A stretch of 64,000 nucleotides of DNA from Symsagittifera roscoffensis (Eukaryota > Xenacoelomorpha > Acoela > Convolutidae). The notes below the pieces were generated by a model that searched no databases, was not told the origin of the DNA, and saw nothing but the letters and a program-made list of their open reading frames with translations. The position numbers and the translations under genes were made by a program. How positions within the stretch are numbered: position 1 is the stretch's first letter; each line of letters starts with the position of its first letter. The stretch is from positions 16,989,613-17,053,612 of the forward strand of contig NC_087071.1 of assembly GCF_963678635.1 (NCBI RefSeq), written 5' to 3'. Below are positions 59,347-64,000 of this stretch, one piece after another.

Positions 59347-60236
59347 TGTAACATTCGTCTACTGCAGTCACACATGAGGCTTAAGAAAAATAGGCCCTAT
59401 AACCATTGGCTCAAGAGTCAGGGACACTATCTCTTGTGTTTTTCCACCTCAAGAACGGTCGGAGCCAATTCGGTTCGCTTGCGACATGAGACTGGAACCC
59501 GTTACAGCTTAAAGGCCACTACCAAAATACCCCCCCCCCCCACTCTAGAAATAAAAACGTCCCCATACTTAGGTCTCGAAATACCCAAAATACATGAACG
59601 CCGTTAAAAACCGGGTCGGAACAATCCGCTTAGTTACTTTTTATTGGACAGTGGAACTTTGATCCATTTCAGATGGATCAACCTAAAACTCGCCTTATCT
59701 CAACATAACTATCATAAAATACACTCGAGAAATTTAAATTGAGAACTCACATGTCGATGCACTTGAGTATGAGGAGTAATTAAAAGATAAGCAGCTCGAG
59801 AATCAAATAATATAACTAAATAAGTTTGATGCTAATTAGTTTTAACAACCGAAGTAAGTTCTGTCTCAAGAATCAAAGTTTCTGTATGAACCATCGGGAC
59901 ACTCGAGTTGTCCTCTCTTCCATTGAACGTTCACTCTGTTCCGTTCGAATAATCGTCCTTTCTCTAGTCTGTGTTCTATTCTCCTGTTTTCGGGATAAGA
60001 CAGCTCTACTCTCTTATTATTTCGTATCGAGAAATTGCGAATAGCAATTTCCTGCCTTTTTCTTGAGTAGTTTCCCGCAATTGTTAGTTCGGACGTTCTG
60101 ATTTTTCAGTTTTGCGTTTTCAGTTGGTTCGAGAAAACTGAGCATGAGTCTCCATTCGAAATTTTTAAAATTAAAACTTCACTCCAAAATTACGTGTTTC
60201 TCAAGGTCAAACCTCCAGACATGACCGACTGGCACA
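59347..60236 (-). repeat. 5' LTR of element A
   Basis: 890 bp, closely matching the 16503-17389 LTR rather than the B LTRs, for example accattggctcaagagtcag where B has accactggctcaagggtcag. A C-run of 12 here is 7 in the partner. The last base at 60236 is followed by acc, the target duplication. Confidence 0.92.
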
Positions 60237-60460
60237 ACCTAAGTATGGGGACGTTCTTATTTTCTAGAGTGGGGGGATATTTTGGTAGTAGCCTTCAAGC
60301 TGTAGCGAGGTCTAGTCTCATGTCGCAAGCGAACCGAATTGGCTCCGACCGTTCTTGAGGTAGAAAAACACAAGAGATAGTGTCCCTGACTCTTGAGCCA
60401 ATGGTTATAGGGCTTATTTTTCTTAAGCCTCATATGTGACTGCAGTAGGCGACTGTTACA
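60237..60460 (+). mobile_element. Solo LTR, last 224 bp, + sense
   Basis: It begins with the duplicated acc and continues the LTR broken off at 16502, ending ...gactgttaca at 60460. It is the reverse complement of the first part of the A LTR with more differences. Followed by gtg, matching the left flank at 15831-15833. Confidence 0.9.
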
Positions 60461-60970
60461 GTGACAATCTAGTTTTTGCGGTGGATTGCCAAGTGTTGAA
60501 CTGGGTCGAACTACAAGTACACAGAGGATTATCTAGTGACGATATGTTTTTCGGGTAAAGCGCGGGACCAGGTGTGATGCTATTGGACTTCAATAATAGC
60601 TTCAAGGTCATCACGGCCGCTGAAAATCTGGCTTATGCCCAAGTCACGAGTAGGCTTTAGAATTTACTGCCCTGTAAAAAAGCATACGATCAACCCCACG
60701 AAGTTACCAGCTTGACCAGAAACCAATGCTTGCCGTGGGTACACGATATTCATTTCGTAGATTGTTAGTGGATGTAAGCTCGCCAGTCCTGGCGTCCAGA
60801 ATTGGACCGTTACGAGTTGTCGAAAAAACATTCAGAAGATGCTGCGCAAAAATGGAACCGCGTTTAGGTTAGCCGGAAAGCTACCGCCCAATAATGCTTA
60901 GTGTTCGAAATCCCAGATAAATGGGCCGTAGGAAAATTAAGGCTTTCCCGTCAAGTAAAAGTGAAGTTTT
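60461..60970 (+). pseudogene. Right half of the decayed frame split by the nest
   Basis: Beginning at 60463 the frame continues from 15832, reading natural-looking protein (Asp-Asn-Leu-Val-Phe-Ala-Val-Asp-Cys) to a TAA near 60560, then past further stops in the same frame near 60660 and 60765. Afterwards another frame is open (about 60772-60900, Cys-Lys-Leu-Ala-Ser-Pro-Gly-Val). The protein is not recognised. Confidence 0.45.
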
Positions 60971-61023
60971 GGCGGACCTCTGTAGTTATTTGTATTCAAA
61001 TCGAATGACCAGTTTAGAATAAG

Positions 61024-61339
61024 TTGAACAAACGTACCTCGAATGATATTACCGCAGATGCAAAAAGAACCAGAGGAGGCAAGTATACCGTGATAGCAGA
61101 GGTGGCGCCGCATGTTGAAGACTGCGTAGAGCTACTTGTAGTTGAAAAAGTTTTTAACCAAGCGAGTGATAAAGCCGGCTCCGCCAGTTGCTGGCGTGGA
61201 CATGAGCCAAGGATCCGCTGAATCTGGACCGAAGCCGGGCGATGCTAAAAAGGAACAGGACGATTTAGCAAGAAAATATCAGGCAGAATATTACCCCCAG
61301 AATAGCGGAAATAAAAAGGTGTCAGAAACGGATTTGTGA
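61024..61339 (+). other. Coding-like scraps, unassigned
   Basis: Two short overlapping frames, 61024-61221 and 61142-61339 (the latter Lys/Gly/Pro-rich). They look like parts of one broken hydrophilic protein. No homology recognised. Confidence 0.25.
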
Positions 61340-61344
61340 GCTTC

Positions 61345-61377
<33 letters not shown>

Positions 61378-61378
61378 C
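61345..61378. repeat. (GA)n microsatellite
   Basis: A nearly pure run of ga dinucleotides, one interruption (gaaag). Confidence 0.95.
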
Positions 61379-61982
61379 CTGTAGAAATATGAGTTCGAGG
61401 AAGCTGACCAAACTGTTGATGTAGATCAGATGGAGGAGCCTTTTTTACTGAAAATACTGTAATGATTGAAATCTTCCACTTGGGAACCCCCTGTGAGTTT
61501 TTCAACCATGGAATCATTTTCCGTCTTGAATGAATATCTGAGGAAAAGTGGACAGAGATTGCTTAGTGAATCGCCTCGAAGGAGGATGAGGATCGATGAA
61601 ATATTGACAGTTTTCTCCCTGAGCAACTTTTGGAATTAGGGGGCGCAAGTAGCCTTCATGGAAAGACTGTAGGGATGGGTTTCAGTGACACGGTATTCAA
61701 CCCGTGATGAAGTTGGGCATAAATCAACCGCTTATGCGGGAGATTTTTGAAAAGCTCATGAAGTCAGCAGAGTCCGATGGCCCGACCGAGTCATTCACTA
61801 AGTACCATGCTGATTACAACCCAATCATACCAGATCAGCCGCCAAAAGACCAAAAAAGGATTAGGAATGATAAACCTATAGAGAGAACACTGAAAATTAA
61901 GGACATAAATAATATCATTAACTATTTGGAGATGAAGCCCAAAACCACCAAGATAAAAACCAACATTGGAGAAGAACTGTCA
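61379..61982 (+). other. Unassigned stretch with short open frames
   Basis: The small frame 61508-61636 (Met-Glu-Ser-Phe-Ser-Val-Leu-Asn, basic) and the frame 61704-61980 (charged, Lys/Ile-rich) look coding-like and may be parts of one degraded gene into whose downstream end the LINE at 61.98 kb inserted. Not recognised. Confidence 0.3.
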
Positions 61983-61983
61983 G

Positions 61984-62021
<38 letters not shown>

Positions 62022-64000
62022 GGGGATTCACAGCACTGCTGTTGGGATTCTTGGTCCCGGCGTCTTCTCTAAAACAATGTCCACTTGTTTCTGCACGTGA
62101 TACAATCACAGAATAATTGCCACGTGCACGTTGTCATTTCTGAAAATCTCTCGTTTACAAATTTCCACATCGTGTTTAAAATTCTCGTCTTGAGGCCGAT
62201 TCGTTTATCAAAATGAATATATGGTTCTAATCGATTTACAATCCTACTGGTTCTGAAAACAAATTCGTTTCTCGCTTTTTCCGTTCTCACTTTTCGCATC
62301 TCAAAAATTTCTGTATTTCTAGCCCGTGTGGTTCGCCTGTTTAACACTATTTCATTTCGTTCATTAGAATCAAGACTGGCAAGAAGTAAGATGTTATTTA
62401 GCTGGATGAACATGGGCAGGGGTAAAATGTTTAGCAAGCGTAGTTCGTTGATGTACACTCCCGTTTTATTTCCAGTGATTCAACGGATTACTTTCTTTTG
62501 AAATCGCTCCAACTGCAATTGATCCCCCCTCGATATATGTGTACATGAGAGTCCGTATAATAACACTGGGAGTATTAGTGACTTAGACAGGCCTAACTTT
62601 ACAAACGTATTTATCTTTGCTGATAGGTTTCTTCTCAGGAGGTACAGTACTTGGTTTGCCTTCTTTAATCTTGTTTCAATGTGTACCTTCCAACTTAAAT
62701 CGCCCGACACAAAAATTCCCAGATCTTTCACAACCATCGATGTTCCAAGCACTACACCAAAAAGCATAGAGTTAGCGTCTCCGCCCCTATAACTTACTTT
62801 TGCACATTTATCTAGTGCTAATTCCATTTTGTTTTCAGTTACCCACTGCTGAATTTTGTCCAGATCTTCTTGAATTTCAATTGATGTTTTTTTGATGGAA
62901 AGTAGTTTAAGATCATCCGCAAAAATATATGGTTCAGAGAATTTGAGTACTTCAGGTAGGTCGTTAATAAAAACGCAAAAGAGCAGTGGTCCTAAAAGTG
63001 ATCCTTGGGGAACACCACTAGTGACTTCTAAAACTTTTGAGCTGATATTGTCTACTCGTACAAACTGTTTCCTGTTTTTCAAATAGTCATAGAGTACCTC
63101 TAACATGCAGCCTCCTATTCCTATAAGTGCAACTTTCTTAAGTAGATCAAAATGCGGAACTTTATCAAAGGCTTTTGCAAAGTCAGTGTAGACTGCTACA
63201 ATTTCTGCGTTTGATTCATTGTCAAGCGCTTCATATATTTCTTTCAGGAAAGAGAGCATGTTTGTCAAAACTGATCTACCTTTAGTAAAACCGTGTTGAT
63301 GTTTCGTCAAATACCAGGCAAAGTAAGGGTACAGGTCTTTGTATATACATTTTTCAAGGACTTTGCTGTCAATATTTAATAGCGATACTGGTCGATAGTT
63401 GTTCACCATTTTTCGGTCACCTTTTTTGTGAACAGGAGTAACTGCAGCTGTTTTCCATGAATCAGGTATTTTTCGTAGGCGTTTTACGTTTCACAAAAGT
63501 TTGTTCATCGGTTTGCATATATTGCGGTTCGTTTTCTGAAAAAAGCTAGGTGGCAACCCATTTGGGCCGCGTGACTTTGTTACGTCCAGAGTTGATAAAA
63601 TCTCACTTACTGTCTTTTTCGATTTATCAAAATTCGTTAACAAGGGATTTTCAAATTGAATATCTCTAATACTAAAACTTTCTTTAGGATTAAAAACTGA
63701 ATGAAAGAAGTCGTTTAGCATGTTGACTTGTTCGTTTGGATTTGTGCTTTCAACTTCATCTTTTATGAGTAACTTAGGAAGATTTGTATGTTTATTCAAG
63801 TTCTTTAGGTGTTTAAAAATTACATTAGTGTTCCGTGTTCTAAACAATTCCTCTTGGTAGTTTTTCCTGTCCAATTCCGATGATTCAGTTACTAAATTTT
63901 CAAACAGTTTAACTTGTTGTCTTCTGTAGTTGGTCGGTTTGAGTATACATGATTGCCGTTTTGTTTGTAACTTTTTGATCAAATTTGAAGTGCTACTTGT
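61983..64000 (-). mobile_element. Second LINE, 3' part, running off the window
   Basis: Minus-strand element with its 3' tail (CAA)n at 61983-62022, seen as (GTT)n on the + strand, and RT sequence extending to the window end. It shares tail motif and RT blocks with the LINE at 10.3-15.4 kb but differs throughout, so it is a related family. The 5' part is outside the window. Confidence 0.85.
62069..63982 (-). pseudogene. Second LINE ORF2, reverse transcriptase with two in-frame TGA
   Basis: One continuous frame from the window edge to the stop near 62069, interrupted only by TGA at 63491-63493 and TGA at 62480-62482. The second falls where the related LINE has a Trp codon after a basic stretch (Gln-Lys-Lys-Val). 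RT blocks: Asp-Val-Thr-Lys-Ser-Arg-Gly-Pro, Arg-Pro-Val-Ser-Leu-Leu-Asn, Asp-Phe-Ala-Lys-Ala-Phe-Asp-Lys-Val, Gly-Val-Pro-Gln-Gly-Ser-Leu, Phe-Ala-Asp-Asp-Leu-Lys; the C-terminus ends with Cys-Asp-Cys-x3-Cys. Only light decay. Confidence 0.85.

Larger units (their letters stand above)
16503..60236 (-). mobile_element. Giant Gypsy-type element A, interrupted by element B
   Basis: The 3' LTR is at 16503-17389, the internal region at 17390-37942, then element B (37943-59300), the last 46 bp of the leader with primer binding site (59301-59346), and the 5' LTR at 59347-60236. Without B the element is about 22.4 kb. The LTR pair has about ten substitutions by eye, a C-run length difference and one small indel. 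The gag-pol frame carries at least seven breaks, so A is dead as an autonomous element, but its module is longer than in B. The leader is cut after ...gactccgtag and continues at tagtcatgatgtcg, matching the intact leader of B at 58335-58350. Confidence 0.85.

Noticed and set aside
9473-63493. TGA as a sense codon, since four TGA stops interrupt otherwise good frames
   Set aside because: Intact frames in the window (gag-pol, LINE ORF1 and RT) end normally, and the TGA sites look like point changes at Gly and Trp codons; single-gene decay is simpler.

Overview
The window looks like transposon-dense DNA from an invertebrate animal, most likely a nematode. The evidence is a decayed Maverick/Polinton, CR1/Jockey-like LINEs with short-repeat tails, Ty3/Gypsy elements, and an SGNH-like 'NDHL' protein of a type I associate with nematode genomes from memory. 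I see no intact host gene and no rRNA, tRNA or CRISPR array. Species and chromosome cannot be read from the sequence.

Layout. 1-1.47 kb: AT-rich, nothing recognised. 1.47-6.36 kb (+): a decayed Maverick/Polinton holding an exonuclease-like protein, packaging ATPase, an unnamed conserved protein, integrase, a putative minor capsid protein and the major capsid protein. 6.4-9.2 kb: AT-rich DNA with a three-unit tandem repeat and a 0.5 kb inverted-repeat-bounded element. 9.24-10.25 kb (+): a broken SGNH-like gene. 10.29-15.44 kb (+): a LINE with four promoter-like monomers, ORF1 (PHD-like finger), a tandemly duplicated endonuclease segment, and reverse transcriptase. 15.58-15.83 and 60.46-60.97 kb: two halves of one decayed reading frame. 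60.98-61.98 kb: coding-like scraps. 61.98-64.0 kb (-): a second, decayed LINE running off the window.

The 44.6 kb between the two halves of that frame is a three-level nest of one giant LTR-retrotransposon family. A full-length solo LTR (+ sense; 15834-16502 plus 60237-60460) is split by element A (- sense; 16503-37942 plus 59301-60236). The 5' leader of element A is split by element B (- sense; 37943-59300). All three insertions are flanked by exact 3-bp duplications (gtg, acc, tag). LTR pair divergence agrees with the order: about five differences in B and about ten in A.

Each element is about 20-22 kb: 0.9 kb LTR, a primer binding site 11 nt inside it, a 2.2-2.6 kb leader with a 14-bp minisatellite, one gag-pol reading frame (gag, two CCHC knuckles, protease, RT, RNase H, integrase, then a C-terminal domain that looks like a divergent macro domain), and a large extra module in the env position. 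The module begins with a protein carrying a coiled coil and two SGNH-hydrolase-like domains. In A three further overlapping frames of unknown function follow. In B a 3.4 kb deletion fuses the first protein to the last. I see no obvious env glycoprotein. B has an intact gag-pol core but a duplicated gag N-terminus; A has a heavily broken gag-pol but long open module frames. The SGNH-bearing module, the macro-like tail, the 3-bp duplications and a striking excess of the hexamer CTCAAG across both elements are the strongest candidates for something undescribed.
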